NCBI GenBank assembly: GCA_965242575.1 | Contig: OZ251461.1 | Span: 1,426,001-1,490,000, forward strand | Source of the DNA: JANQOH01 sp965242575 | Lineage (GTDB): Bacteria > Pseudomonadota > Alphaproteobacteria > UBA7887 | Length of the DNA: 64,000 nt | Reading direction: 5' to 3' | Part shown: positions 25,701-34,181 of the stretch, one piece after another | Position numbering within the stretch: the first letter of the stretch is position 1 | How the letters are laid out: the number at the start of each line of letters is the position of its first letter | Position numbers and translations under genes: made by a program | Notes under the pieces: generated by a model | What the model saw: only the letters and a program-made list of their open reading frames with translations | The model's database searches: none | Told to the model about the DNA's origin: nothing

Positions 25701-26816
25701 TGTATTCGGGGATTTCTGCGATCCGCCGACAAGGATACGCTTGAGATTCTGATTCGCACTCTCACCGAGGGCGTCGACGCCAAGCAGGCATCGCGCCTGT
25801 TTTTGTACGCGCCTTTCGGGCGGCGCACCTGGCGTCTGCTCGACGACTACCCTCAGGACGCTCGCGATCGATATTGGCGGGAGGTTGCGCCGGAATGGAG
25901 ACGTTACGACGAATCGGAGCTTGCCGAATTGCTGGATTGCTTGTTCGATGTCGAGCGTCCCGCGGCCGCTTTCCGCGCAGCATTTGGCAATTGGTCTCAA
26001 GTCGAGACTTCGCGTCTCAAACGGCTTCTTTTTGATTTTGTTGCGGCGAAGCCGGATCCGATTGTCAATCCCGAAATTGAAGCGTACCAAATATCCAACG
26101 CTCTTGACTCCCTGAACGGTCGGGCCGACGTTAGCGTTGCGGAAATGGCGCGGCTCGAATTTGCGTTTCTTGAAGCTCTCGACCGTAGCGAACACGGCGT
26201 TCCTAATCTGGAGCGCCAGATCGCGGAATCGCCGGATTTCTTCGTTTACGTTCTGGCTTTCGTATTCGAGCGAGCGGACGAAGGACAGGATCCCCCGGAA
26301 TGGCGGGTCGAAGACATGAAGCAGCGAAGATCTCTGGCGTCGAACGCGTATCGCCTTCTCGATCGAGTTCGCCGTGTTCCCGGAACCGATTCCGAAGGTG
26401 GAATCGACGCGGAAGCGCTGGAAAACTGGGTCGGCAAGGCGCGTGACCTTTGTGCGCGTTATGGCCGTGCAGAGGTTGGCGATAGCAGGATCGGCCAAAT
26501 CCTCTCCCACGCGCCGCCCGAGCAGAATGGGTTGTGGCCGTGCGATGCGGTGTGCGAGGTGTTGGAGCGATTTCCCGTGCCGCGCATTCGTTATGGGTTT
26601 AGCGGCGGGGTTCACAATGCGCGGGGAGCCCATTGGCGTCAAGAAGGCGGCGATCAGGAACGCGAACTCGCCGCGAAATACCGGAATTGGGCGCAACGGC
26701 GTGCTATCGAGTATCCTTTTGTTAGCTCGATTTTGGAGGGTATCGCCGAGAGCTATGACCATGAGGCGGCGTGGTGGGACGACAAGGCGGAAATTGACAA
26801 ACGACTGATGTATTGA
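22752..26816 (+). CDS. Giant HTH / PD-(D/E)XK-like / helical-repeat protein, intact copy
   Basis: A 1354-residue protein from ATG 22752. Residues about 10-70 are a HigA/VapI-type XRE helix-turn-helix (PGAVVRERVIPQGMTV, EAAKRLGVGRPALSNLLNG). Residues about 130-240 hold a conserved block: RRVDFPGYDN, RKGWDGMIEA, GGTSGWEFGT, RRKANKDYAAR, FVFVTPRNW. The acidic residues in WDG and WEFGT with the following Lys suggest a PD-(D/E)XK nuclease-like fold, by inference. The remaining 1100 residues are mostly helical with no Walker A motif seen. The 3' half is clearly less GC-rich than its neighbours, as expected for transferred DNA. A second broken copy lies at 28168-30259. I know similar long proteins of unknown function in other bacteria. 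A defence or regulatory role is inferred from architecture and context. Confidence 0.65.
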   Translation: MQERPDRSPHPGAVVRERVIPQGMTVTEAAKRLGVGRPALSNLLNGRSALSPDMAVRLEKAFGADRKELLDLQAALGRYDLGGKEQVIPVPAYAPPFLDIKAKSIHDWADGIEARSLLPVLLRKLVHSTSRDLRRVDFPGYDNAERKGWDGMIEAGAATPWIPGGTSGWEFGTDRDPRRKANKDYAARIRSTPPAEREEIAFVFVTPRNWPGKDDWAGARRAEGEWRDVRALDASDLEQWIEHAVPAQMWMAEQLGLPTDGFDTLDRWWTRWAEASDPPMTPAIFDAAITEHRDTLENWLAKDSEGPLVVTADSWEEAGAFLACVFRCDDVMARWRDLAAIFHSAPTLRKLASSEANFIPIARSEEAEHELSSIYRRRHCIVVRPRNDVRSTTHIALRQLNRDAFATALAGMGIDDDQVDRLARETGRSPTILRRRRSKIPAIRTPRWADAETARDLVPLVLIGAWRDDFEPDREILSTLADRPYAEIRTTIARLREFDDSPVWSVGRHRGIVSKMDAFFAISGQIVETDLDDFFLLAEYVLAEEDPALDLPESDRWAAALYGKVRHHSDVLRDGIRETLVILSVHGNDLLRARTDIDVEGHVASLVRRLLTPLTVDKLLSHDRDLPSYAEADPDMFLNLIEEDLRRSQPAVFGLLKPVENTLFSRCPRTGLLWALECLAWKNLGRVSPILARLSSIEIHDNYTNKPIASLESVYRCWLPQTAAPLEERISSLRVLAKKFPDIGWTICMAQLYGGPRMALPNYRPRWRNDASGVGHHAVTNQERIAFARESLDIALGWPQHDHGKLGDLVENIQWVGETDKETIWDLVDEWAESESNQHARANLLKRIRESVFTLRALRQGANENTLKRARAACARLGPEDSAIRNARLFTDFAVDFNDADVSDEDMDYEEREARADRLRSAAMKEIWTERGHKGIVALMEEGGIPHMIGFFLSRHLEDEESRVDFLRDCLSHEGALREKMNECIRGFLRSADKDTLEILIRTLTEGVDAKQASRLFLYAPFGRRTWRLLDDYPQDARDRYWREVAPEWRRYDESELAELLDCLFDVERPAAAFRAAFGNWSQVETSRLKRLLFDFVAAKPDPIVNPEIEAYQISNALDSLNGRADVSVAEMARLEFAFLEALDRSEHGVPNLERQIAESPDFFVYVLAFVFERADEGQDPPEWRVEDMKQRRSLASNAYRLLDRVRRVPGTDSEGGIDAEALENWVGKARDLCARYGRAEVGDSRIGQILSHAPPEQNGLWPCDAVCEVLERFPVPRIRYGFSGGVHNARGAHWRQEGGDQERELAAKYRNWAQRRAIEYPFVSSILEGIAESYDHEAAWWDDKAEIDKRLMY

Positions 26817-27239
26817 CGCCCGTGCCGTCCCGGATCGTTCTTGCTGCACGGGATCGCGGAGCGAGGAGGTCGACCGCGACGCCCCTTCGCCTGCGCCGCA
26901 ACGCGCCCTCGGCGGCTTCGCGATACGCCTTGCGCCCATCGGCGGCGAGCGGCGCCCGGCCCGCGCGGCGCGGCCGGAGATCGTCCATGAACACCGTTAT
27001 CCATATGTCGCGCATGCGTTTCATATCGAATCGCGCTGCGTCATCGGCTTCCCCGTCATGGGATCGCACAAGGGCGGAATCGCAGGCAACCGATCCTCGA
27101 AGTCGTCGCCGATGGGCCATAGCTGCATCCGGGGATACCGGGTCGCCCGGATCCGGATTCCGCCCATCGCCGCGGCGTCCGGGCGCGCCGTCCGCGGCGG
27201 CGGCATTCGGGCGTCTTGACCGGGACGCCGGCACCTTTA
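26817..27239 (-). other. 423-bp interval with minus-strand coding remnants of unknown origin
   Basis: No intact gene is visible. On the minus strand different frames give protein-like pieces, such as YPRMQLWPIGDDFEDRLP and MRDIWITVFMDDLRPRR followed by an Ala/Arg-rich helix. They look like one gene broken by frameshifts and then cut by the IS5 copy at 27240. I do not recognise the family. Confidence 0.3.
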
Positions 27240-28167
27240 GAGCCCGTACCGGAATGGTTTTTGCTTTTATATTCTTGCCATTCTTCGGATGAGGATCTGC
27301 ACGTTTCCGATGAAGAGCCATGCCTGCGCCGTGGCGATGGTCGCCTCGAAGTCCTTGGCCAGACGCCGGTTACGGCTCAACCAAGCCAATGTCCGTTCGA
27401 CGACCCATCGGCGCGGCAACGGCTCGAAGCCGCGCATTGTGTCGGACCGTTTCACGACCTCGATCCTCCACCGCCCCTTGCCATCGAGCGCGGCCCGGAG
27501 TTTCGGACCCGCATAAGCGCCATCGGCGAACACGCAGCGCAGCCAGGGAAAACTGGAGCGGATGGAGGTGAGCAGTTCGGGCGCGCCGTCGCGGTCCTGG
27601 ATATCGGCGGCGTGAACCTGCGCCGTGACCAGCAAGCCGCCCGTGTCGGTGAGGATATGCCGCTTGCGGCCCTTGACCTTCTTGCCAGCGTCGAAGCCGC
27701 GCGGACCGCCGCTTTCCGTGGTCTTCACCGACTGGCTGTCGACGACGCCGGCGGACGGGCTGGCCCGCCGCCCCTCCGCCTTGCGCGCCTTCAGCATAAG
27801 GCGATGGCCGATCGACACCCACAAACCGCTATCGCGCCAAGCCGAGAAATATCGATACACCATCCGCCACGGCGGAAACTCCTTCGGCAACATGCGCCAC
27901 GGACAGCCACTGCGAAGGACGTACAAGATGGCGTTGACCGCCTCGCGCAAATCCGTGCTGCGCCGGCGCCCCAGAGGCTTGCGGGCCGGCATGTCGGGCG
28001 CAACCAGCCGCCATTCCGCCTCTCTCAAATCGCTTGCATAGCGCCCGCCATCGCGCGCATACTTCGCGCGAGTGATTTCAGTCCACATGTTGCGCCTCGC
28101 TGGCTGGTTCCCACAACCAGTGAACCACAACCGACTGAAATCACTCAATTCATTTCGAAACGGCCTC
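27240..28167 (-). mobile_element. IS5-family (IS427-like) insertion sequence, copy 2
   Basis: A 928-bp element with ends GAGCCCGTACCGGAATGG and, inverted, GAGGCCGTTTCGAAATGA, flanked by TTA (27237-27239 and 28168-28170). It is in the same orientation as the copy at 328-1255 and differs from it at only a few positions. It removed or replaced the N-terminal part of the second HTH/nuclease-like gene. Confidence 0.92.
27267..28088 (-). CDS. IS5-family transposase (copy 2)
   Basis: A 273-residue DDE transposase from ATG 28088, matching copy 1 almost residue for residue. Catalytic motifs GVVDSQSVKT, VFADGAYAG and RRWVVERTLAWLSRNRRL are all present, so it should be functional. An open frame continues upstream of the ATG across the right end of the element, but the start shown is the one shared by both copies. 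Confidence 0.93.
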   Translation of the reverse strand: MWTEITRAKYARDGGRYASDLREAEWRLVAPDMPARKPLGRRRSTDLREAVNAILYVLRSGCPWRMLPKEFPPWRMVYRYFSAWRDSGLWVSIGHRLMLKARKAEGRRASPSAGVVDSQSVKTTESGGPRGFDAGKKVKGRKRHILTDTGGLLVTAQVHAADIQDRDGAPELLTSIRSSFPWLRCVFADGAYAGPKLRAALDGKGRWRIEVVKRSDTMRGFEPLPRRWVVERTLAWLSRNRRLAKDFEATIATAQAWLFIGNVQILIRRMARI

Positions 28168-29186
28168 TTAGAGGCCCGGCTCATCCACGACTGGGCGGAC
28201 CGTATCGAGGCGCGCAGCCGGTTGCCCGTGCTCCTGCGCAAGCTCGTCCATTCCACCGGCCGCGATCTCCGCCGGGTCGATTTCCCCGGCGGTGACAACG
28301 CCGAGCGCAAGGGTTGGGACGGGACGATCGAGGCGGGCGCGGCGACGCCGTGGATCCCCGGCGGGACGTCCGGGTGGGAGTTCGGGACCGGCCGAAACCC
28401 GCGCCGCAAGGCCAATGAGGACTACGCGGCCCGCATCCGCTCCACGCCTCCGGCCGAGAGGGAGAAGATCGCCTTCGTATTCGTCACGCCGCGCAATTGG
28501 CCCGGCAAGGACGACTGGGCCGACGCCAAGCGGAAGGAGGGCGAATGGCGGGACGTGCGCGCCCTCGACGCGAGCGACCTGGAGCAGTGGATCGAACACG
28601 CCGTCCCGGCGCAAATGTGGATGGCCGAGCAGCTCGGCCTCCCGACGGACGGCTTCGATACGCTCGACCAATGGTGGACGCGGTGGGCCGAGGCGAGCGC
28701 CCCGCCGATGACTCCCGCCATATTCGACGCCGCGATAACGGAGCATCGCGATACGCTGAAAAACTGGCTCGCGAAAGACAGCGAACGGCCTCTCGTCGTC
28801 ACCGCCGATTCCTGGGGCGAAGCCGCCGCGTTTCTCGCCTGCGCCTTCCTACGCGATGACGTCATGGCGCGCTGGAGAGACCTCGCGGCGATATTCCACT
28901 CCGCCCCGACGTTGCGGAAACTGGCGTCGTCGGAGGCGAATTTCATCCCTATCGTCCGATCCGAAGAGGCCGAGCACGAACTGTCGTCCATATACCGTCG
29001 GCGCCACTGCATCGTCGTCCGTCCCCGCAACGACGTCCGCGCGACGCCCGACATCGCCCTCCGCCAGCTGAACCGCGACGCCTTCGCGACGGCGCTTGCC
29101 GACATGGGCATCGACGACGACCTAGTGGACCGGCTGGCCCGGGAAACCGGGCGTTCGCCGACCATCCTGCGGCGGCGGCGCTCTAA
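28168..29186 (+). pseudogene. Second HTH/nuclease-like gene, part 1 (N-terminus lost)
   Basis: The frame from the IS boundary encodes IHDWADRIEARSRLPVLLRK, RRVDFPGGDNAERKGWDG, GGTSGWEFGT and the following region, all matching residues from about 100 to 435 of the protein at 22752. The HTH and the first 95 or so residues are missing. The nuclease-like motifs are unchanged. It stops at a MITE inserted at a TAA (29184-29186). Identity to the intact copy is visibly high, about nine residues in ten. Confidence 0.85.
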
Positions 29187-29372
29187 GAGGCCGTTTCAGA
29201 ATGAATCGATTACTTTCAGTGTATTGTCCCCGCATCCTGTCTGCACGGTATCCGCGTCGGCAAACGGATCGTAACTCCCAAGATTGCGGGAGTCCATTGG
29301 CATGTGTGTGAAGCATGCAGCCATACCGATCAAAAATCGAATAATTTCAATAGTATATTCTAAAACGGCCTC
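29187..29372. mobile_element. 186-bp MITE with IS5-type termini, copy 1
   Basis: The ends are GAGGCCGTTTCAGAATG and, inverted, GAGGCCGTTTTAGAATA. The insertion duplicated TAA: the intact paralogue at 24060-24070 has a single GCTCTAAGATCC, whereas here TAA stands on both sides. The first 34 bp resemble the right end of the IS5-family element. It is AT-richer than its surroundings and has no transposase-sized ORF. It differs from the copy at 59727-59912 by one base. Confidence 0.9.
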
Positions 29373-30259
29373 TAAGATCCCCGCTATCCGGACGCCTCAG
29401 TGGGCGAACGCCGAAACGGCGAGAGAGCTGATTCCGCTGATCCTGATCGGGGCGTGGCGCGACGACTCCGAGCCAGACCGGGAGATTCTGTCGACTCTCG
29501 CCGGTGCCGACAGGTCTTACGCCGAAATTGAAGCAACCGTCGCCCGACTTCTGGAACTCGACGACAGCCCTGCCTGGAGCGTCGGGCGCCATCGCGGCGT
29601 TGTGTCGAAGATGGATGCGTTCTTTGCCATAAGCGGGCAGATCGGCGCAAGCGACCTGGATAAATTTTTCCGGTTGGCCAAATCCGTGCTGGCCGAGGAG
29701 GATCCCGCCCTCGATTTGCCGGAAAGCAACAGATGGGCCGCGCCGATATACGGCAAGGTTCGGAACCATTCCGACGTCCTTCGCGACGGTATCCGCGAAA
29801 CCCTCGTCATACTCTCCGTTCATGGCAACGACTTGCTCCGCGTCCGAACCGGCATCGACGTCGAGAATCGCGTTGCATCGCTCGTCCACGGTCTGCTCAC
29901 ACCCCTGACCGTCGACAAATTGCTGTCGCATAACAGAGACCTTCCGTCCTACGCCGAAGCGGCGCCGGATACGTTTCTGAACCTCATCGAGGAGGATCTC
30001 CGACAATCCCAGCCGGCCGTTTTCGGCCTGCTGAAACCTGTGGAGAATACCCTGTTCAGCCCGTGCCCGAGGACCGGCTTGCTCTGGGCTCTCGAATGTC
30101 TGGCATGGAAGAATCTCGGCCGCGTGAGCCCGATACTCGCGCGACTGTCGAGTATCGAGATACACGATAATCTCGTGAACAAGCCGATTGCCAGTCTGGA
30201 ATCCGTCTATCGGTGCTGGCTGCCGCAGACGGCCGCGCCGCTTGAAGAGAGAATAAGAT
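29373..30259 (+). pseudogene. Second HTH/nuclease-like gene, part 2 (C-terminus lost)
   Basis: Sequence after the MITE continues the gene exactly where it was interrupted: KIPAIRTPQWANAETARELI through CWLPQTAAPLEERI, corresponding to residues from about 437 to 733 of the intact protein. There it is cut by the next IS. The remaining 620 residues are absent on the far side of that IS, which shows an adjacent deletion. Confidence 0.85.
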
Positions 30260-31472
30260 GAGACCTCTGCATAACCCGTTGTGGTTATGGTATGGTGGCT
30301 TCATGCAGAAACCGTTTCGTGCGCAGCCTGCGTTGTTCGTATCGGCTGCGGAGCTGGGTCATCCGGCGCTCCGCGCGCTCGATGCTGCGGAGTCGCTTCT
30401 GGACCGGTCGGAGATCGCACGACTGTTGTCGTCGATCTACGGGTCACGGACGGGTCGTCCGAGTTACCCGCTTCTGACGCTGTTCCGGGGGCTGTTGCTC
30501 GGCGTGTGGTATGGGCTTTCGGACGTCCGGTTGTCGCAGTGCCTGTATCGTGACCTGCTGTTTCGGCGTTTCTGCCGCCTTGAGTTGGGCGGCGGGGTTC
30601 CGGACGCGACGATGTTGGGGCGGTTCCGGTCTCGCCTTGTGAAGCACGACCTGTGGGAGTTGCTGCTGGGGGAAGTGAACCGCCAGCTGGAGGAGCAGCG
30701 CATCGTGATGACCGAGGGGCGGATTAACATCGTCGATGCGACGCCGGTGGAGGCGGCGCGTTCGGGCCGGGGCCAGGGGAAGGACGGGGCGGCGGTCCGG
30801 GATCCGGAGGCGGGGCTTCATGTGAAGCAGGACAGCCGGGGCCGCATGAAGAGCGCCTATGGCTACTCGGTTCACACGGGGGTCGATGAGGATGGGTTCG
30901 TCCACCGCCAGACGGTGACGCCGGGCAACGTCCACGACAGCCGGGAGCGCGACAGGTTGCTGTTAGGCGACGAGACGGCGTTCTATGCGGACGCCGCCTA
31001 CAGTTCGCGTGAGACGCGGGACAAACTGGCGCGGTTCGGGATTGCGGACCAAGTGCAACGCAGGGGCTATCGCGGCCATCCGTTGAGCGAAGCGGACAAG
31101 GAGCGCAACGATGAGATCGCGGTCGTGCGGTCGGGGGTGGAGCGCGTGTTCGCCGTCTATAAGCGGTGTTACGGCCTCGGACGGACCCGCTTCCTGGGCT
31201 TGGCGAAGAACACGACCTTCTACGGCCTCGCCGCCATTGCGCTCAACATCCGCAAGGGCGCCATGTTTCTGCGCCTCTACGGCCTCGCCCAGCCCGCCGC
31301 CGAGGGATAAACACGGGACAAGCGCGTCCGAACGGCGGCACATCGGACCAAATCGGGTCGTCGGGCCGTCGAATCGACCCCCCAGCAACGCCAAATCGGC
31401 GCCCGAATGCCCAAAACAACCCCTGCGGGCCGCAACCCAATCCCGGAAAACCCGCCCTTGTGCAGAGGTCTC
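30260..31472 (+). mobile_element. IS5-family insertion sequence, different group
   Basis: A 1213-bp element with terminal inverted repeats starting GAGACCTCTGCA at both ends (30260 and 31472 inverted). No matching target duplication is visible (AAGAT on the left, TTGGT on the right), and the right flank is unrelated to the interrupted gene, so a deletion next to the element is likely. Confidence 0.85.
30303..31310 (+). CDS. IS5-family transposase (second group)
   Basis: A 335-residue DDE transposase from ATG 30303. The N-terminal domain has SRTGRPSYPLLTLFRGLLLG-like sequence followed by YRDLLFRRFCRLELGGGVPD. The catalytic residues are in NIVDATPVEAARSG, AFYADAAYSS and VRSGVERVFAVYKRCYGLGRTR. 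Length is normal. It appears intact. It is not closely related to the 273-residue transposases nearby and its termini differ, so it would not mobilise the MITE. Confidence 0.9.
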   Translation: MQKPFRAQPALFVSAAELGHPALRALDAAESLLDRSEIARLLSSIYGSRTGRPSYPLLTLFRGLLLGVWYGLSDVRLSQCLYRDLLFRRFCRLELGGGVPDATMLGRFRSRLVKHDLWELLLGEVNRQLEEQRIVMTEGRINIVDATPVEAARSGRGQGKDGAAVRDPEAGLHVKQDSRGRMKSAYGYSVHTGVDEDGFVHRQTVTPGNVHDSRERDRLLLGDETAFYADAAYSSRETRDKLARFGIADQVQRRGYRGHPLSEADKERNDEIAVVRSGVERVFAVYKRCYGLGRTRFLGLAKNTTFYGLAAIALNIRKGAMFLRLYGLAQPAAEG

Positions 31473-31510
31473 TTGGTATGAAAACCAAATGCGATTGCCC
31501 TAGACGGCTG

Positions 31511-31757
31511 CGGACGCGGCGACGTGTCGACGAGCGCGGTCCCCGCCAGGTAGATCGGGTCGCAGACGAGGATGCAGGCGCGGCGGAGGGTAGCGGGGAC
31601 GGAGACGACGGTCGGCGCGACGGCGCGGGAGGCCAGGGAGGCGAGGAAGCCGTGCGGCTCCTTGCCCTGCATCGCGCCGACGACGATCCGGAGCAGGCTG
31701 GCGTTGCGGGCGGCCGGGCCAGCGGGCGGCGGCGAGGCCCCGCGCGATGGTTTCGCT
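31511..31757 (-). pseudogene. folC (folylpolyglutamate synthase) C-terminal remnant
   Basis: On the minus strand one frame gives SETIARGLAAARWPGRPQR, typical of the FolC segment before its C-terminal domain. A second frame gives LRIVVGAMQGKEPHGFLASL, then VSVPA, and ACILVCDPIYLAGTAL, which match the FolC end (VxGMxxxKDxxxFLxPLA, then RILICGSLYLAG). The DGGHN segment between them is deleted, and at least one frameshift separates the pieces. It lies next to the IS at 30260-31472, so the remainder was probably lost in that rearrangement. The assignment rests on these short motifs only. Confidence 0.5.
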
Positions 31758-32094
31758 TGGCAGAAACGGCATGCCCGGCGCGTCGAGGCAGGCCTGGGCG
31801 GCGCCGGCGTCGACGCGCCGGCGCGCGCCGAACGGCGCGGGGGCGGGAAGATTGCCGTCCGCCGGGGCGAGCAGAGGACGAAGCCGGGCGAGATAGACAC
31901 GGACCGCTCCGGCGGTTTTCGCCGCCGCGCGGCCGGCCGGCGCGCCGTCGCGCGGGAGTCGCGGTGGCGGTGTCCCGGGCGAAACGGGGACTGCGTTCGG
32001 CGGCCTTGCGGGCGGGGCGGGTTGCGATATAGTGCGGGCGGACGGCGCGCGGCCCGGTCGGGCCGGGGCGGCCGCTTTACGCTTTTTCGGGACG

Positions 32095-32586
32095 GTGCGC
32101 TTGAACGGAGACAAGGCCGAAGCCATCGAGAATCTGATCGCCCCGACGGTCGCGTCGATGGGCTGCGCCGTCGTGCGCGTCCGCCTGTCCGGCGGGCGGG
32201 CGCCGCGCCTCCAGGTCATGGTGGAGCGCGGCGATGGCGGGGCGGTGACCGTGGACGACTGCGCCGAGGTCAGCCGCGCGGTCTCCGCCGCGCTCGACGC
32301 GGAGGACCCCATCGGACCGTCCTACACCCTCGAGGTCAGTTCGCCGGGGGTCGACCGGCCGCTCGTGCGGCCCGCCGATTTCGCGCGGTTCGCGGGCCGT
32401 GACGCGAAACTCGAGACGACCGAGGCGATCAGCGGGCGGAAGCGGTTCCGCGGCCGCCTGCTCGGCTACGCCGACCCGCATGTGCGCATCGACCTGGGCG
32501 GCGGCGAGGGCGCGGTCCGGGTGCCGTTCGCGGCGGTCCGGTCGGCCCGGCTGGTCGGGGCGGAAAGGGAAGGGAGAACATGCTGA
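32095..32586 (+). CDS. rimP: Ribosome maturation factor RimP
   Basis: About 163 residues from GTG 32095; TTG 32101 and ATG 32032 are alternatives in the same frame. Family motifs are IENLIAPTVASMGCAVVRV, VDDCAEVSRAVSAALD and YTLEVSSPGVDRPL, which RimP uses when assisting assembly of the 30S subunit. The stop overlaps the nusA ATG by seven bases. First gene of the nusA-infB transcription unit. Confidence 0.9.
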   Translation: MRLNGDKAEAIENLIAPTVASMGCAVVRVRLSGGRAPRLQVMVERGDGGAVTVDDCAEVSRAVSAALDAEDPIGPSYTLEVSSPGVDRPLVRPADFARFAGRDAKLETTEAISGRKRFRGRLLGYADPHVRIDLGGGEGAVRVPFAAVRSARLVGAEREGRTC

Positions 32587-34181
32587 GCGGCGCCACCCGG
32601 AGCCTCACCCGGCCGGAACTGTTGCAGGTCGCCGACGCGGTCGCGCGCGACAAGTCGATCGACCGCGAGATCGTCGTCGAGGCGATGGAGCAGGCGATCC
32701 AGACGGCGGCGCGGCGCAAATACGGCGAGGAGCTCGACATCGAGGCGAGCATCGAGCCGCGCACCGGGGAGATCCGCCTGAGCCGGGTCCGCCAGGTGGT
32801 GGACGACGTCGAGGACGCGGCGCGGGAGATTTCCCTCGCCGACGCGCGGTCGTACGACGCGGCGCTCGGCGTCGGCGACCGGCTCGTCGAACTCCTGCCC
32901 CCCATCGACCTCGGCCGCCTCGCCGCGCAGGCCGCCAAGCAGGTGATCGTCCAGCGCGTGCGCGACGCCGAGCGCGACCGGCAATACGAGGAATACAAGG
33001 ATCGCGCGGGCGAGATCGTCAACGGGCTGGTCAAGCGCGACGAATACAGCGGAGTCATGGTCGATCTCGGCCGCGCCGAGGCGACGATGCGCCGCGAGGA
33101 ATCGCTGCCGCGCGAACGGTTCCGCGACGGCGACCGCCTGCGCGCGCTGATCTACGAGGTCCGGCGCGAACCGCGCGGGCCGCAGATCTTCCTGTCGCGC
33201 GCGCGGCCCGAATTCATGGCCGGGCTGTTCCGCCAGGAAGTGCCGGAGATCTACGACAACATCATCGAAATCAAATCGGTGGCCCGGGACCCCGGCAGCC
33301 GCGCCAAGATCGCCGTCCTGTCGAACGATTCGGGCATCGACCCCGTCGGGGCCTGCGTCGGCATGCGCGGCAGCCGCGTCCAGGCGGTGGTCAACGAACT
33401 CCAGGGCGAGAAGATCGACATCATCCAGTGGAACTCCGACCCCGCGACCTTCATCGTCAACGCGCTGGCGCCGGCGGAAGTGTCCAAGGTCGTCCTCGAC
33501 GACGAGAGCGAGCGAATCGAGGTCGTGGTCCCCGACGAACAACTGAGCCTCGCCATCGGGCGGCGGGGCCAGAACGTGCGCCTCGCCTCGCAGCTCACCG
33601 GCTGGAACATCGACATCGTGACCGAGGGCCAGGAATCGGAGCGCCGGAACGAGGAGCTGCGCGAGGCGTCGGCGCTCTTCATGGAGGCGCTCAACGTCGA
33701 CGACATGATCGCCCACCTGCTGGTCGGCGAAGGCTTCACCGACGTCGAGTCGGTCGCCTTCATGCCCGTCGAGGAGCTCTCCGAGATCGAGGGGTTCGAC
33801 GAGGAGGGGCTGGCCGAGGAGTTGCGGGCCCGGGCGCGCGACTACCTGGTCAAGCGCAACGACGAACTCTCGCGGCGGCGCGTCGAACTCGGCGTCGACG
33901 ACCGGGTCGCCGGGATCGAGGCGTTGACGCCGGCGATGCAGGTCGCCCTCGGCGAGGCCGGGGTGAAGTCGCTCGACGACCTCGCCGACCTCGCCGCCGA
34001 CGAACTGGTCGAGATCGTCGGCGACGGCGCGCTCGACGAGGAGGCGGCGGGCGGGATCGTCATGGCCGCGCGGGCGCACTGGTTCGCCGACGACCCGCCG
34101 CCGCCGGAGACGCCGGAGGCGCCGCCGCCGGAGGACGCCGCCGCGGACGCCTCCGCCGGCGCGGACGGGGAGGCGGCGTGA
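32580..34181 (+). CDS. nusA: Transcription termination/antitermination protein NusA
   Basis: A 533-residue protein: the N-terminal RNA polymerase-binding domain (to about 130), S1 domain (GLVKRDEYSGVMVDLGRAEA), two KH domains (DPVGACVGMRGSRVQAVVNE and LAIGRRGQNVRLASQLTGW), and C-terminal acidic helix-hairpin-helix repeats, as is common in alphaproteobacteria. It modulates pausing and termination. Its stop overlaps the GTG of the next gene. Confidence 0.97.
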   Translation: MLSGATRSLTRPELLQVADAVARDKSIDREIVVEAMEQAIQTAARRKYGEELDIEASIEPRTGEIRLSRVRQVVDDVEDAAREISLADARSYDAALGVGDRLVELLPPIDLGRLAAQAAKQVIVQRVRDAERDRQYEEYKDRAGEIVNGLVKRDEYSGVMVDLGRAEATMRREESLPRERFRDGDRLRALIYEVRREPRGPQIFLSRARPEFMAGLFRQEVPEIYDNIIEIKSVARDPGSRAKIAVLSNDSGIDPVGACVGMRGSRVQAVVNELQGEKIDIIQWNSDPATFIVNALAPAEVSKVVLDDESERIEVVVPDEQLSLAIGRRGQNVRLASQLTGWNIDIVTEGQESERRNEELREASALFMEALNVDDMIAHLLVGEGFTDVESVAFMPVEELSEIEGFDEEGLAEELRARARDYLVKRNDELSRRRVELGVDDRVAGIEALTPAMQVALGEAGVKSLDDLADLAADELVEIVGDGALDEEAAGGIVMAARAHWFADDPPPPETPEAPPPEDAAADASAGADGEAA

